A stretch of 64,000 nt of DNA from Vannielia litorea (GCF_900142295.1 NZ_FSRL01000001.1:2666001-2730000); one strand, 5' to 3'; counted from the first letter of the stretch, positions 1 through 8,413 are shown. A program made the numbers and translations. Notes: generated by a model not told the origin, from the letters alone.

Positions 1-327
1 CCGGCCCTGCTAACCGCCGCCCGCGAGGTGCTGATCCGCGTTGCCGAATGGCCCACGCCTGAGATGATGCAGAGCCTCGGCATCACCGATCCCCGCGAGT
101 TGACCGGCCTCTACGAAGGTATCCCCCTACCCGAGAAATCCGCCTCCTGGCCCGCCGCCCTGCCCGACACGGTGTGGCTGTTCCGCCAGCCGATCCTGGC
201 GGAATGGCGCGACCGGCCCGGGCAGGACCTCGACGAGCTGATCGCCCATGTCACGGTGCATGAATTCGCCCATCATTTCGGCTGGTCGGACGAGGAGATC
301 GGGGCCATCGACCCCTGGTGGGAGTAG
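1..327 (+). CDS. zincin-like metallopeptidase family protein, 3' part (5' end outside window)
   Basis: The frame is open to the first base of the window, so the gene begins upstream; an internal GTG at 28 would give 99 residues. The C-terminal part carries a short zinc protease signature H-E-F-A-H (residues 78-82 counted from that GTG) directly followed by H-F-G, then a Trp/Asp/Glu-rich tail ending in DPWWE. This layout matches the small bacterial metallopeptidase family (DUF1025, minimal MMP-like zincin), whose members are about 110-140 residues. Substrates are not known and the protein is probably cytosolic. It is convergent with the next gene, leaving only 6 bp between the stop codons. Family assignment is fairly sure; function is not. 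Confidence 0.75.
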   Translation, partial: PALLTAAREVLIRVAEWPTPEMMQSLGITDPRELTGLYEGIPLPEKSASWPAALPDTVWLFRQPILAEWRDRPGQDLDELIAHVTVHEFAHHFGWSDEEIGAIDPWWE

Positions 328-333
328 GCGCGG

Positions 334-1143
334 CTACTTCAGCCGGGCCTTGGCGATCTTGAAGTTGCGCATGTCGACGGAGAGCCCCGAGGGCGGGATG
401 CGGGGGCGCATGGGCCGGCCGTTGACCACCTCCTTGTCGAAGAAGAGCCCGAAGCCCGCGTTGATCCGCCTGGGGTGCTTCACCTTGCCCGGCTCGCAGT
501 GGTTGGCCTCGTGGCAATGGGGGTTCTGATCGGTGGGCTGGCCTGAGACCGCATAGATCGTGCGGCCGTTGCAGCGCGCCTGCATCACCCCGTCGGCCCC
601 GGCGGACCAGCGCACCAGAAGCTCGAAGCGGGTCCAGCCGCCGAGTTGCCCCGGACCGGCGCAGCTGCGCCCGAGAAAGGTCAGCCCCCGTGTCCTGTCG
701 AGTTCGAGCGAGACGAGGTGGTTCTTGATCAGCTCCCCCTGCCAGAGCGCCACGGCCAGCCGGCTGTCGGGCCCGCCGGTGAAGGGCACCGCGCGCGGGT
801 TGTGGAAGGCCGCATGGGTCAGCCCGCCGGCCACGCGCACCTCGAAGGCGTAGAGCATGGTGGCGCCCGATTTCACCTCGCCGGCGGAGAGGTAGGACTT
901 GGCGTTGAGGTTGCCGCAGTCGCTCTCGCCGCGCCCATCGCCGTAGCTGCGGGCCTGGCAGTCGCCGGGCATCAGGGTGAAGCGGATCACCTCGCCCGCC
1001 ACCTGCGGCGTCCGGGCGCTGTTGCGGCCCTCCTTCATGCCGGCGGGATAGCGTTGCGCCTCGGCCTGGGGCGCGGCGAGGGCGAAGGAGAACGAGAGAG
1101 AGAGGAAAAGGAGCGCGAGGGCGCGCGAGATGGAACCGGACAT
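334..1143 (-). CDS. secreted protein of unknown function, possible lectin/lyase-like beta-sandwich
   Basis: 269 residues. It opens with a clear Sec signal peptide (MSGSISRALALLFLSLSFSF, cleavage probably after the following Ala-rich stretch near residue 29), so it is exported. The mature part has at least four Cys residues, a Trp-rich middle (GGWTRFELLVRW) and a C-terminal stretch typical of a ConA-like jelly roll (GFGLFFDKEVV, then DMRNFKI). Similar rhodobacterial proteins are often labelled as heparin or polysaccharide lyase-like, but I see no motif that proves catalysis. It could equally be a sugar-binding protein. No partner gene is adjacent on the same strand. Confidence 0.6.
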   Translation of the reverse strand: MSGSISRALALLFLSLSFSFALAAPQAEAQRYPAGMKEGRNSARTPQVAGEVIRFTLMPGDCQARSYGDGRGESDCGNLNAKSYLSAGEVKSGATMLYAFEVRVAGGLTHAAFHNPRAVPFTGGPDSRLAVALWQGELIKNHLVSLELDRTRGLTFLGRSCAGPGQLGGWTRFELLVRWSAGADGVMQARCNGRTIYAVSGQPTDQNPHCHEANHCEPGKVKHPRRINAGFGLFFDKEVVNGRPMRPRIPPSGLSVDMRNFKIAKARLK

Positions 1144-1265
1144 GGCAACAACTCCGAGGTCGACAGGCGCGAGGATAGCACGGGTCGGCCAAGCCTCAAA
1201 CGGCTCGCCCCATTGAACCCGGGCGACAAATCCCCGACATAAGGCGCAACCGCGAAGGAGCCCTC

Positions 1266-1844
1266 ATGACGCAGAAGAACCCCGCCGCCCTCGACTTCCT
1301 GCTCACCCGCCGCTCGCGCCCGGCCAAGACGCTGACCGGCCCGGTGCCCACGCGCGAAGAGCTGGGGCCGATCCTTCAGGCTGCCGCGCGCGCGCCCGAT
1401 CACGGCAAGCTGGAGCCCTGGCGGTTTATCGTGCTGGAGGGCGCGGCGCTGGAGCGGCTGGCGCAGCTCGCCAACGAGCGCGGCAAGGCGCTGGAGCTGG
1501 AGCCGGAGAAGGTGGAGAAGTTCGCCACCCAGCTCGGCCAGCCGGGCCTCGTGGTGGTGGTGGTCTCCTCGCCGGTGGAGAGCGACAAGGTGCCCTTCGT
1601 CGAGCAGCTCTACTCGGCCGGCGCGGTCTGCCTGCAGATGCTCAACGCGGCACTGGCCTCGGGCTGGGGCGCCAACTGGCTCACCGGCTGGGGCAGCCAT
1701 GACCGGGAGTTCATCTCCAGGGGTCTCGGCCTTGCCCTGCACGAGACGGTGGCCGGCTTCATCCACATCGGAACCGAGACGGTGCCCGCGCCCGAGCGCC
1801 CGCGCCCGGACCTGACCCGGATCACCGCCTGGGTGTCGGAATGA
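1266..1844 (+). CDS. nitroreductase family protein (YdjA-like)
   Basis: 192 residues, the usual size of the small FMN nitroreductases related to YdjA. The N-terminal signature LTRRSRPAK near residue 15 is the conserved FMN-phosphate binding RRS region, followed by ARAPDHGKLEPWRF, the typical APDHG-PW segment. A glycine-rich stretch (GWGANWLTGW) around residues 135-145 is also family typical. Such enzymes use NAD(P)H to reduce nitro-aromatics or quinones; the natural substrate is unknown. GAAGGAG lies before the ATG. Its stop overlaps the start of the next gene by 4 nt (ATGA), so the two are probably translated together. Confidence 0.88.
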   Translation: MTQKNPAALDFLLTRRSRPAKTLTGPVPTREELGPILQAAARAPDHGKLEPWRFIVLEGAALERLAQLANERGKALELEPEKVEKFATQLGQPGLVVVVVSSPVESDKVPFVEQLYSAGAVCLQMLNAALASGWGANWLTGWGSHDREFISRGLGLALHETVAGFIHIGTETVPAPERPRPDLTRITAWVSE

Positions 1845-2530
1845 TCTTCTCCGACTTCGGCAAGGCCGTCAGCCAGATGTTCGACGGCCCCTTCCTGAAG
1901 GTTCTGGCGATGGGGCTGGGCCTGACGATCCTGCTGCTCTTCGGCGTCTATGGCGTGTTCATCTGGTTTCTCGACTGGGTGACGCCCGACAGTTTTACCA
2001 TCTTCGGGCGCGAGGTGACGTGGATTGACGACCTGCTTTCCTGGGCCTCGATCGCGCTGATGGCGCTGATGTCGATCTTCCTGATGGTGCCGGTGGCCTC
2101 GGCCTTCACCGGGCTCTTCCTCGAAGACATCGCGGCGGCCGTGGAGGCCCGGCACTACCCGGACCTGCCGCCGGTGCCGCGCTTTCCCTGGACAGAGGCG
2201 CTTCGCGATTCGATCGGGTTCTTCGGGATCCTGATCGTGGTGAACATCCTGATGCTGGTGCTCTACATCTTTGCCGGGCCGCTGATTCCGCTGCTGTTCT
2301 GGGCGATCAACGGGATGCTGCTGGGGCGGGAATACTACCAGATGGTCGCCATGCGGCGGATCGGGCGGCAGGCTGCGGCGGCCTCGCGGCGCCGGCATTT
2401 CGGCAAGATCTGGCTGGCCGGGACGCTGATGGCGATTCCGCTGAGCGTTCCGGTCGTCAACCTGTTCATCCCGCTGCTCGGGGTGGCCACCTTCACCCAC
2501 ATGTTCCACCGGCTCGAACCGGGGGCCTGA
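1841..2530 (+). CDS. EI24 domain / CysZ-like integral membrane protein
   Basis: 229 residues with about four to six hydrophobic helices (around residues 18-45, 65-95, 120-155 and 190-220). The spacing and the central segment NGMLLGREYYQMVAMRR match the EI24 family, which includes the sulfate importer CysZ. The start overlaps the nitroreductase stop by ATGA, so it is the second gene of a two-gene operon. A role in sulfate uptake would be a guess from the family, since many alphaproteobacterial members have no tested function. Confidence 0.8.
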   Translation: MIFSDFGKAVSQMFDGPFLKVLAMGLGLTILLLFGVYGVFIWFLDWVTPDSFTIFGREVTWIDDLLSWASIALMALMSIFLMVPVASAFTGLFLEDIAAAVEARHYPDLPPVPRFPWTEALRDSIGFFGILIVVNILMLVLYIFAGPLIPLLFWAINGMLLGREYYQMVAMRRIGRQAAAASRRRHFGKIWLAGTLMAIPLSVPVVNLFIPLLGVATFTHMFHRLEPGA

Positions 2531-2579
2531 GGGCGCCGCTCGTCGGGGCCGCGCCTGGCGGTGCGGCCGCTCTTCGCGG

Positions 2580-2873
2580 TTACTGCCCCTCGGTGATCGG
2601 GCCCTTGGGGCCGAAGCGCTCGAGCAGGTCGATGTCGGAGAGCGAGATCACGCCGGAGATGATGGTTGCGCAGATCAGGCCGGCCAGGGGCACGGCGATC
2701 AGCGTGGTGATCTTCAGCCGCTTGCCGAGCTTGAAGTCGGCCGGCGCGCCGGCATGGGTGCCGGGCACGATCTCGCCACGGTCGCCTTGAGTTTCCAGCC
2801 GCACGGGCAGGACCAGGAAGAGCACCATGAACCATGTCACGGCGAGCACGACGAAGGCGGCGGTGATGCTCAT
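2580..2873 (-). CDS. DUF1467 family small membrane protein
   Basis: 97 residues with two predicted membrane helices, roughly residues 5-22 and 55-80, joined by a polar loop containing the conserved LPVRLETQGD-type segment and PGTHAGAP. This is the DUF1467 pattern found across Rhodobacterales and Rhizobiales, almost always just after the methylmalonyl-CoA epimerase gene. Here its ATG shares one base with the epimerase stop (TGATG), so it is translationally coupled. Function unknown; an accessory role in membrane assembly has not been shown. Confidence 0.85.
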   Translation of the reverse strand: MSITAAFVVLAVTWFMVLFLVLPVRLETQGDRGEIVPGTHAGAPADFKLGKRLKITTLIAVPLAGLICATIISGVISLSDIDLLERFGPKGPITEGQ

Positions 2874-3277
2874 CAGACCTGCTCCAGCTCCACCAGGCAG
2901 CCGTTGAAATCCTTCGGGTGCAGGAAGAGCACCGGCTTGCCGTGCGCCCCGATCTTCGGCTCGCCGGTGCCCAGCACGCGGGCGCCCTCGGCCTTCAGCC
3001 GGTCGCGGGCGGCGAGGATGTCATCGACCTCGTAGCAGATGTGGTGGATGCCGCCGGAGGGGTTTTTCTCGAGAAAGCCCGCGATCGGGCTGTTCTCGCC
3101 CAAGGGGTAGAGCAGCTCGATCTTGGTGTTGGGCAGGGTGATGAAGACCACGGTGACGCCGTGACCGGGCTCGTCCTGCGGGGCGCCCACATCGGCGCCC
3201 AGCGTGCCGCGATACTGCGCCGCCGCCGCCTCGAGATCGGGCACCGCGATGGCCACGTGGTTGAGCCGTCCGATCAT
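2873..3277 (-). CDS. mce: methylmalonyl-CoA epimerase
   Basis: 134 residues, standard length for the single-domain VOC-fold epimerase. It converts (S)- to (R)-methylmalonyl-CoA so that propionyl-CoA can enter the TCA cycle through methylmalonyl-CoA mutase. Visible family features are LNHVAIAVPDLE at the N-terminus with the first metal His, a central GGIHHICYEVDD with the second, and a C-terminal ELEQV with the metal-binding Glu. I chose the ATG at 3277 because GGAGGG lies 7 nt upstream and the protein starts MIGRLNHV as in relatives; a longer frame upstream has no family similarity. DUF1467 follows in the same operon. Confidence 0.93.
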   Translation of the reverse strand: MIGRLNHVAIAVPDLEAAAAQYRGTLGADVGAPQDEPGHGVTVVFITLPNTKIELLYPLGENSPIAGFLEKNPSGGIHHICYEVDDILAARDRLKAEGARVLGTGEPKIGAHGKPVLFLHPKDFNGCLVELEQV

Positions 3278-3372
3278 GTCGTCACCCTCCTTGCCGGTTC
3301 GCTGCCGGTTATGCCGGGGGCATCGGAGCCGCACAAGCCGCGCCTTTGTCGCATTCCGGCGGGGGCGTTTAC

Positions 3373-3387
3373 CAATCCTTAGGATTG
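3373..3387. promoter_or_regulatory. 15-bp perfect palindrome between divergent genes
   Basis: CAATCCTTAGGATTG has two perfect 7-bp arms around one central base. It lies between the start of mce (3277, minus strand) and the response regulator (3429, plus strand), about 42 bp before the latter. This position suits an operator, but the regulator is unknown. Confidence 0.35.
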
Positions 3388-3428
3388 CTGGTGTCATCTC
3401 GGGGGGCAACGCCTTGAGGGAGGCCCCC

Positions 3429-4154
3429 ATGACAGACGACATGCCGCAGTTCTCGATTCCGGTGCAGAGGCCCACGCGCGAGCGGCCGCTGCTGGGCGCC
3501 ACCGTGCTGGTCGTGGAGGACAGCCGCTATGCCTCGGAGGCGGTGCGGCTCCTGTGCCTGCGCTCGGGGGCCCGGATCCGGCGGGCCGACACGCTGGCCT
3601 CGGCGCACCGGCACCTGCAGGTCTACCGGCCAACGGCGGTGATCGTGGATCTCGGCCTGCCGGATGGCTCGGGGCTGGAGCTGATCGGCGAGCTGGCCCG
3701 CTCCGACACCCGCGTGCCGGTGCTGCTGGGCACCAGCGGCGACCCGGCCAGCGAGGACGATGCGCTGGAAGCCGGGGCGGACGGGTTCATCCAGAAGCCG
3801 ATCACCAGCCTCGCGGCCTTCCAGCAGGCGATTCTCTCCCGCCTGCCCGAGAACGGGCTGCCGCAGGGGCCGCGCGGGCTCACGTCCGACATCATCGCGC
3901 CCGACCCGCTGGCGCTGCGCGACGACCTCGCCCATGTGGCCGACGTGCTCTCGACCGGCGAGGAGCACCCGGAGATGCTGGACTACGTGGCGCAGTTTCT
4001 CGGCTCGGTCGCGCAATGCGCCTCCGACGCGCCGCTGGCCGCGGCCGCCGCCGGGCTGGCGACCGCACGGGCCTCCGGCCAGGGCGGCATGCCGGAAGCG
4101 GCGGCGATCTCGAAGCTGGTGGCGCACCGGCTGGAGGGCAACCTGGCGCTCTGA
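3429..4154 (+). CDS. response regulator receiver protein without DNA-binding domain
   Basis: 241 residues. The receiver domain (about residues 24-137) shows the acidic pair E30/D31, the phospho-acceptor D74 in VDLGLPDGSG, T102 and the conserved K123 in QKPI, so it should be phosphorylated by a histidine kinase. The remaining ~100 residues are Ala-rich and helical, without a recognisable HTH, GGDEF, EAL or HD-GYP domain; they could form a phosphotransfer-like or protein-binding helical bundle. GGAGG sits 5 nt before the ATG. No kinase gene is next to it, so it is an orphan regulator. Downstream is a gene-free region with a GC hairpin. Confidence 0.85.
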   Translation: MTDDMPQFSIPVQRPTRERPLLGATVLVVEDSRYASEAVRLLCLRSGARIRRADTLASAHRHLQVYRPTAVIVDLGLPDGSGLELIGELARSDTRVPVLLGTSGDPASEDDALEAGADGFIQKPITSLAAFQQAILSRLPENGLPQGPRGLTSDIIAPDPLALRDDLAHVADVLSTGEEHPEMLDYVAQFLGSVAQCASDAPLAAAAAGLATARASGQGGMPEAAAISKLVAHRLEGNLAL

Positions 4155-4218
4155 CCCGGCACGGGGCACTCCCGCCCGCGGGGCGCAGGCTTGCGCCGAC
4201 GCCCGGCGTCGGGCCGGG

Positions 4219-4238
4219 CGCGCGGCTTGCGCCGCGCG
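4219..4238 (+). terminator. GC-rich hairpin, possible terminator of the response regulator
   Basis: A perfect 8-bp stem CGCGCGGC / GCCGCGCG closes a TTGC loop, 65 bp after the response regulator stop. A second palindrome, CCGACGCC-C-GGCGTCGG, lies just upstream. Neither has a T-tract, so intrinsic termination is uncertain. Confidence 0.35.
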
Positions 4239-4296
4239 TGGGGGCCAGGCGAGAAGCGGTGACGTCGGGAGGCCGGGTTGTCGGTGCGGGGCCTGC

Positions 4297-4635
4297 GGCG
4301 GCTCTTGTCGTGGCAGGTCTCGGGCCGGAGGGGCGACAGGTTGGGGGCGCGGAAGGCCGCCGTTGACTGGCTTGCCTCAAAGCGCGCGGCCTTGGAGCAA
4401 CGGCGTCAGGACGCGCAGCCGTTGGATCACGTCGCCGCGGCGGGCCTTCCGGCGGCTCTTGTCCTGGCAGGTCTCGGCGGGCCGGAGGGGCGACAGGTTG
4501 GGGGCGCGGAAGGCCGCCGTTGACTGGCTTGCCTCAAAGCGCAGCCTTGGAGCAGCGGCGTCAGGGCGCACAACCGTTGGATCACGTCGCCGCGGCGGGC
4601 CTTCCGGCGGCTCTTGTCGTGGCAGGTCTCGGGCC
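4297..4635. repeat. tandem direct repeat, ~154-bp unit, two full copies plus a 30-bp partial copy
   Basis: Copy one covers 4297-4450, copy two 4451-4605, and a third begins at 4606 and stops matching after 30 bp. The two full copies differ by only about ten positions, including a 3-bp insertion and a small deletion. A further fragment of the unit's start (GGCAGGTCTCGGGCC) appears at 4648-4662. The period is not a multiple of three and the copies change frame relative to each other, which argues against a repeated protein domain. The repeat sits in a 587-bp gene-free stretch (4155-4741), where I see no other feature except the hairpins near 4200-4238. Function unknown. Confidence 0.85.
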
Positions 4636-4741
4636 AATCCGGGCTGCGGCAGGTCTCGGGCCGAAGGGGGCCGGCAGGTGGGGCACCGGCAGTTTGGCCT
4701 TGGCGGGCCAGCCGTGTGGCGCTGGCCGTGGGGCGACGGCG

Positions 4742-5455
4742 TCAGAGCGCGGGGTCGGAGGCGGCGCGGACCAGCGTGGTGAGGTCGCCCAGGCGTTCGC
4801 GCTGGCGGCCCTCGGCATCGAAGTTCTCGGGGCGGAGCCAGGCGCGGTAGGCCTCGCGCAGGGCCGGCCATTCGCTGTCGATGGCGGCGAACCAGGCGGT
4901 GTCGCGGTTGCGGCCCTTCACCACCTGCGCCTGTCGGAACACGCCCTCGTAGGACAGGCCGAGCCGCTGGGCGGCGCGGCGCGAGGGCATGTTGAGCGCG
5001 TTGCACTTCCACTCGAAGCGTCGGTAACCGGCCTCGAAGGCCCAACCGATCAGCAGCAGGAAGGCCTCGGTGGCGGTGCGGGTGCGCTGCAGCTCGGGCG
5101 AGAGCGCGATGTAGCCCAGCTCGATCGAGCCGGCCTCGGGGGCGATCCGCAGCAGCGCGCAGGTGCCGCCGACGCGGTCGGTCTCGCGGTTGCGGATGGC
5201 GAAATGCAGCGGGTCGGCGCTGGCCTCGGCCTCGCGCGCCCAGCGGTGATACTGCGCGGCGGAGGAGAACGGACCGTTGGGCATGTAGTCCCACAGCGCA
5301 TCATGTCCGGAGTAGGCGCGGAACAGCGAGGCGGCGTGGGCATCGGCGGAGAGCCGTTCGAGCCGGGTCCACTGGCCTTCGAGCACGTCGAAGGCGGGGC
5401 GGGGCGGCGGCGCCCAGCCCTTGACCTCTTCTCCCAGCTGCCCCGGACGGCCCAT
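4742..5455 (-). CDS. GNAT family N-acetyltransferase (RimJ/RimL type)
   Basis: 237 residues. The pattern fits the larger acetyltransferases of the RimL/YjdJ group: an N-terminal beta-rich part, then RVGGTCALLRI, IELGYIALSP and a C-terminal acetyl-CoA binding area with NMPSRRAAQRLGL, where N and R contact the cofactor in relatives. These enzymes acetylate protein N-termini or small amines; the target here is not known. AAGGGG lies 7 nt before the ATG. It stands alone, with the repeat region downstream. Confidence 0.87.
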   Translation of the reverse strand: MGRPGQLGEEVKGWAPPPRPAFDVLEGQWTRLERLSADAHAASLFRAYSGHDALWDYMPNGPFSSAAQYHRWAREAEASADPLHFAIRNRETDRVGGTCALLRIAPEAGSIELGYIALSPELQRTRTATEAFLLLIGWAFEAGYRRFEWKCNALNMPSRRAAQRLGLSYEGVFRQAQVVKGRNRDTAWFAAIDSEWPALREAYRAWLRPENFDAEGRQRERLGDLTTLVRAASDPAL

Positions 5456-5603
5456 CGGTTAACCCCTTTTCAACCTTGATGATTTCCTATCGGCCCCGGC
5501 GGGAGAGGAAAACCCGCAAAATGGCCCCTCCGTTTCATCCCTTTGCCGCATTTCGCGGCGAGGCAGGGGGGAGAACGCAGGCACCAGGCCGGGGAGAGGC
5601 GAG

Positions 5604-5792
5604 ATGAAGCGCATCGCAAATGCATTCTGGTCGGAAGACGAGGGCAATGTCGCCATGGACTGGATGGTGCTGATGGCCGGCATCGTCTCGCTCGGGTTTG
5701 CCGTGGTCGCCTCAGTCGCCCTGAGCGCGCCGGAGGTGACCGCCGACAGCGGTGCGCCGGCCCAGACCCGCGAGATCGCTGCCGGGGCCTGA
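5604..5792 (+). CDS. small membrane protein resembling Flp/TadE-type pilin N-terminus
   Basis: 62 residues with the layout K-R-...-EDEGNVAMDWMVLMAGIV: a short basic head, an acidic DEG segment and then one hydrophobic helix (about residues 19-43). Rhodobacterial genomes carry many such one-helix proteins that resemble the prepilin N-terminus of Flp/Tad pili, but no tad genes are near here and no clear GF cleavage site is seen. GGGAGAGG precedes the ATG. A role in pilus or surface assembly is only inferred. Confidence 0.6.
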   Translation: MKRIANAFWSEDEGNVAMDWMVLMAGIVSLGFAVVASVALSAPEVTADSGAPAQTREIAAGA

Positions 5793-5808
5793 CCCCGATC
5801 CGGACCCT

Positions 5809-7035
5809 TCAGAACACCAGCCGGGGCGCGGCGGAGAAGTCGAGCCCCGGAAACACGCTGCCCGACAGCACGGTGCCGGAGAGGCCGAAGAGCCCCTCCA
5901 TCGCGCGGGCGGCATAGGCGCGAACGTCTTCGGTGGGCATCAGGTCGCGCCGGTCGTAGAGCGCCGCCTCCTCGAGACCCGGCCACCTGCCATGGACCTT
6001 GCCGCCGCGCAGCGCACCGCCGGCCATGACCATCAGCCCGCCGGTGCCGTGATCGGTGCCGCGCGACCCGTTCTCGCGCACGGTACGGCCGAACTCCGTC
6101 ATTGCCAGAACGCCCGTCTTGCCCCAGAGCGGCCCGAGCCCGGCGTGCAGCAGGCCGATCACGTCGGAGAGCTGCCGCAGGGCGCGCGGCAGCGTGTTGG
6201 CCTGGTTGCCGTGGGTGTCCCATCCGCCGAGCGAGAAGGCGGCGATGCGGGTGTCGCCGCGCAGGCGGTCGACGGCGAATTCGGCCATCTGCATGTGGGC
6301 GGCGTTGCCCGGGGCCTCGTCCATCATCGCCTGCATCTCGGTGTCGGCCTCGTCCTCGCCGGTTGCGGCGCGCAGGGCCTCGGCCGCGGCGATATCCTCG
6401 GTCAGCTCCAGCGCCTCCAGCACCGCGGCCTGGTACACCGGGTGCTCCTCATAGACCAGCTCGATCAGCCGCCGCGCCTGGGGCGAGAGCTCCAGCCGGG
6501 TGCCGGGCGACCAGTTGGCGACGGGCGCGGCGCCGGCGAGCAGGAGCAGCTCTTCGCGGCCGATGGCATAGGCGGTGTCGGCCTCGAGCCCGGGCACGGC
6601 CTGAAGCATCCGGTTGAGCCAGCCATCTCGGGCGGCGCCGGTGGTCACGTCGAAGCCGGTGCCGGCCTCGAGCAGATCCTGCCCGTCGAAGTGGCTGCGC
6701 TTGTCGCGGTAGGGCGTGGAGACGGCATGGGCGAAGCCGAGTTCGCCCTTCGCCCAGAGCGGGTGCAGCGGCGCGAGGGCCGGGTGGAGGGTGAAGAAGC
6801 CGTCGAGCGGCAGGCCGTCGCCCGCCGCCAGCGTGGGCCGGGTGGCGGCGAAGGAGGGGTCGCCCACCGGGCGCACCACGTCGAGCCCGTCCATCGCGCC
6901 GCGCAGGATGAGCACCACGAGCCGGGTGTCCCAGGGCGCGGAGGCGAAGGCCATGGGGGTCAGCAGCGGAGAGGCGGCGACCGAGCAGCCGGTGGTGGCG
7001 AGAAACCGGCGGCGGGTCATCAGGAGCTTGCTCAT
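5809..7035 (-). CDS. DUF1501 domain protein, Tat-exported, alkaline-phosphatase-like fold
   Basis: 408 residues. It begins with a twin-arginine signal (MTRRRFLATTGC), so the folded protein is exported to the periplasm. Family hallmarks are GWDTHGNQ in the middle and TEFGRTVRENGSRGTDHG, which in the sulfatase/alkaline phosphatase superfamily hold metal ligands. DUF1501 proteins are nearly always encoded with DUF1800 proteins, as here, and the pair is thought to be exported together. Reaction unknown. The start is 4 nt after the DUF1800 stop and its GGAG lies over that stop, so translation is coupled. Confidence 0.9.
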   Translation of the reverse strand: MSKLLMTRRRFLATTGCSVAASPLLTPMAFASAPWDTRLVVLILRGAMDGLDVVRPVGDPSFAATRPTLAAGDGLPLDGFFTLHPALAPLHPLWAKGELGFAHAVSTPYRDKRSHFDGQDLLEAGTGFDVTTGAARDGWLNRMLQAVPGLEADTAYAIGREELLLLAGAAPVANWSPGTRLELSPQARRLIELVYEEHPVYQAAVLEALELTEDIAAAEALRAATGEDEADTEMQAMMDEAPGNAAHMQMAEFAVDRLRGDTRIAAFSLGGWDTHGNQANTLPRALRQLSDVIGLLHAGLGPLWGKTGVLAMTEFGRTVRENGSRGTDHGTGGLMVMAGGALRGGKVHGRWPGLEEAALYDRRDLMPTEDVRAYAARAMEGLFGLSGTVLSGSVFPGLDFSAAPRLVF

Positions 7036-7039
7036 CGGG

Positions 7040-8413
7040 TCATCTCCGTTGGAACGCGGGCGAGGCGAGGATGATGCCGACGCCCTCGGCGCGGCTTTCG
7101 GCCGCCCTGGCCGCGAATTCGAGCTGCGGGCCGCCGAGGTCGGCCAGGGCCGTCGGCAGCAGCTCGCGGGGGTCGGGCAGGTCTAGCCCCTTGATCCGCT
7201 CGGCAGACATGGACCAGTTGATCCGCACCGCGAGCCCCTGGGGTGTGAGCCAGTGGCTGCTCTCCTCGGGCCAGCCGTCGGGGCCGGTGGGGTTTTCCCA
7301 GGTCTGGCCCATCAGCTGCATGGGGCGGAGGAGGACGTGCCGGGCCTGCTGCAGGGTGAAGTCCGCGATGTGGCGGCCCTCGAGGCCCAGGGCCCGCAGC
7401 GCGGAGGCCAGGAAGTCGAAGGGTTGCTTGGTCTTGTCGAGCGGGCCCCAGGCCTCGGGGTGCCGGAGCAGTGTGGCCATGACCGCGCCGAGGTTGCCGC
7501 CGGTCTCGGCGTAGCGGGCGCGCAGGGCCTCGACCAGCGCGGGCGGCGGCGTGTCGGAGACGAAGTGCACGGCCAGCTTGCGGGCGATATGGGCCGCCGT
7601 ATCGGGGTGCAGGGCGATGTCGTCGAGGGCTGCGTGGATATCGGCCAGCCGGGGGGTCTTGCCGCCGTAGCGGAGGCCCAGCACCTCCTCGGCCCCCGGC
7701 TCGCCCTGCCGGGGCACAAAGCGCATGCCCTCGCGCAGGTTGACGGTGAGCCCGGCCAGGAGCTCGGCCAGCTGGCGCACGTCGGCCTGGTCATAGGCAC
7801 CGCCGACGCCCAGCGTGTGCAGCTCCAGCACCTCGCGGGCGAGGTTTTCGTTCAGGCCGCGACGGCGGCCGCGCTCGGCGTTGCGGGCCGCCACGGGCGA
7901 GCCGGGGCCGATGGACTTGTCCTGATCGAGGTAGATCAGCATCAGCGGGTGGGTGACGGCGGCCTTCAGCATCGCGCCGAAGGGGGCGGTGAGGTGGGGG
8001 CGGATCGCATCCTGCACGAAGCGCTGCACCATCAGGTGCGACACGCCCCGGCCCACCACGGTGAAGTGGTCGGCCCAGAACCGGGTGAGCCGCTCGCGCA
8101 GCGCGTCGGGGGCGTCGAGCGCCCGGGCGACGGTGTGGCAGAGCATCTGCGCGTGGGCCTCGCGGTTGGAGCGGCGCCAGTCGATGTATTTCTTCCGGGC
8201 GGTCTCGTCGCCGTCGCGCTCGGCCTGCTTGAGGTCGCGCAGATACTCGAAGTCGGCGCGGGTTTCCTCCATCGAGCCGATCGGCCAGGCCGCCGACATG
8301 GCATCGGGGGCGTCGAGCGCGGCCACCATGGCCTCGGGGCTCTCGGGCGGGGCGTGGCGCGGCGACAGGCCGTAGCCGAAGCGGATCGCGGCGATCTCGG
8401 GGCGGAATGACAC
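7040..8413 (-). CDS. DUF1800 domain protein
   Basis: 457 residues, GTG start. Typical DUF1800 stretches are ERLTRFWADHFTV near residues 105-120 and NENLAREVLELHTLGV near 180-195, followed by the zone where the gene descriptions of this family place the C-terminal helical repeat. The protein has no obvious own signal peptide, which fits the idea that it travels with, or is retained by, the Tat-exported DUF1501 partner encoded just downstream. Biochemical function is unknown. CGGAG lies about 12 nt before the GTG, a rather long spacing, so the start could be a few codons off. Confidence 0.88.
   Translation of the reverse strand: MSFRPEIAAIRFGYGLSPRHAPPESPEAMVAALDAPDAMSAAWPIGSMEETRADFEYLRDLKQAERDGDETARKKYIDWRRSNREAHAQMLCHTVARALDAPDALRERLTRFWADHFTVVGRGVSHLMVQRFVQDAIRPHLTAPFGAMLKAAVTHPLMLIYLDQDKSIGPGSPVAARNAERGRRRGLNENLAREVLELHTLGVGGAYDQADVRQLAELLAGLTVNLREGMRFVPRQGEPGAEEVLGLRYGGKTPRLADIHAALDDIALHPDTAAHIARKLAVHFVSDTPPPALVEALRARYAETGGNLGAVMATLLRHPEAWGPLDKTKQPFDFLASALRALGLEGRHIADFTLQQARHVLLRPMQLMGQTWENPTGPDGWPEESSHWLTPQGLAVRINWSMSAERIKGLDLPDPRELLPTALADLGGPQLEFAARAAESRAEGVGIILASPAFQRR

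Noticed and set aside
4297..4635. CRISPR array
   Set aside because: The unit is far too long, copies are directly abutting without unique spacers, and no cas genes are near.
4377..5294. A minus-strand frame running through the 154-bp repeats into the acetyltransferase gene
   Set aside because: It shares sequence with the acetyltransferase in another frame, the repeat period is not a multiple of three, and the peptide is Pro/Arg-rich filler.
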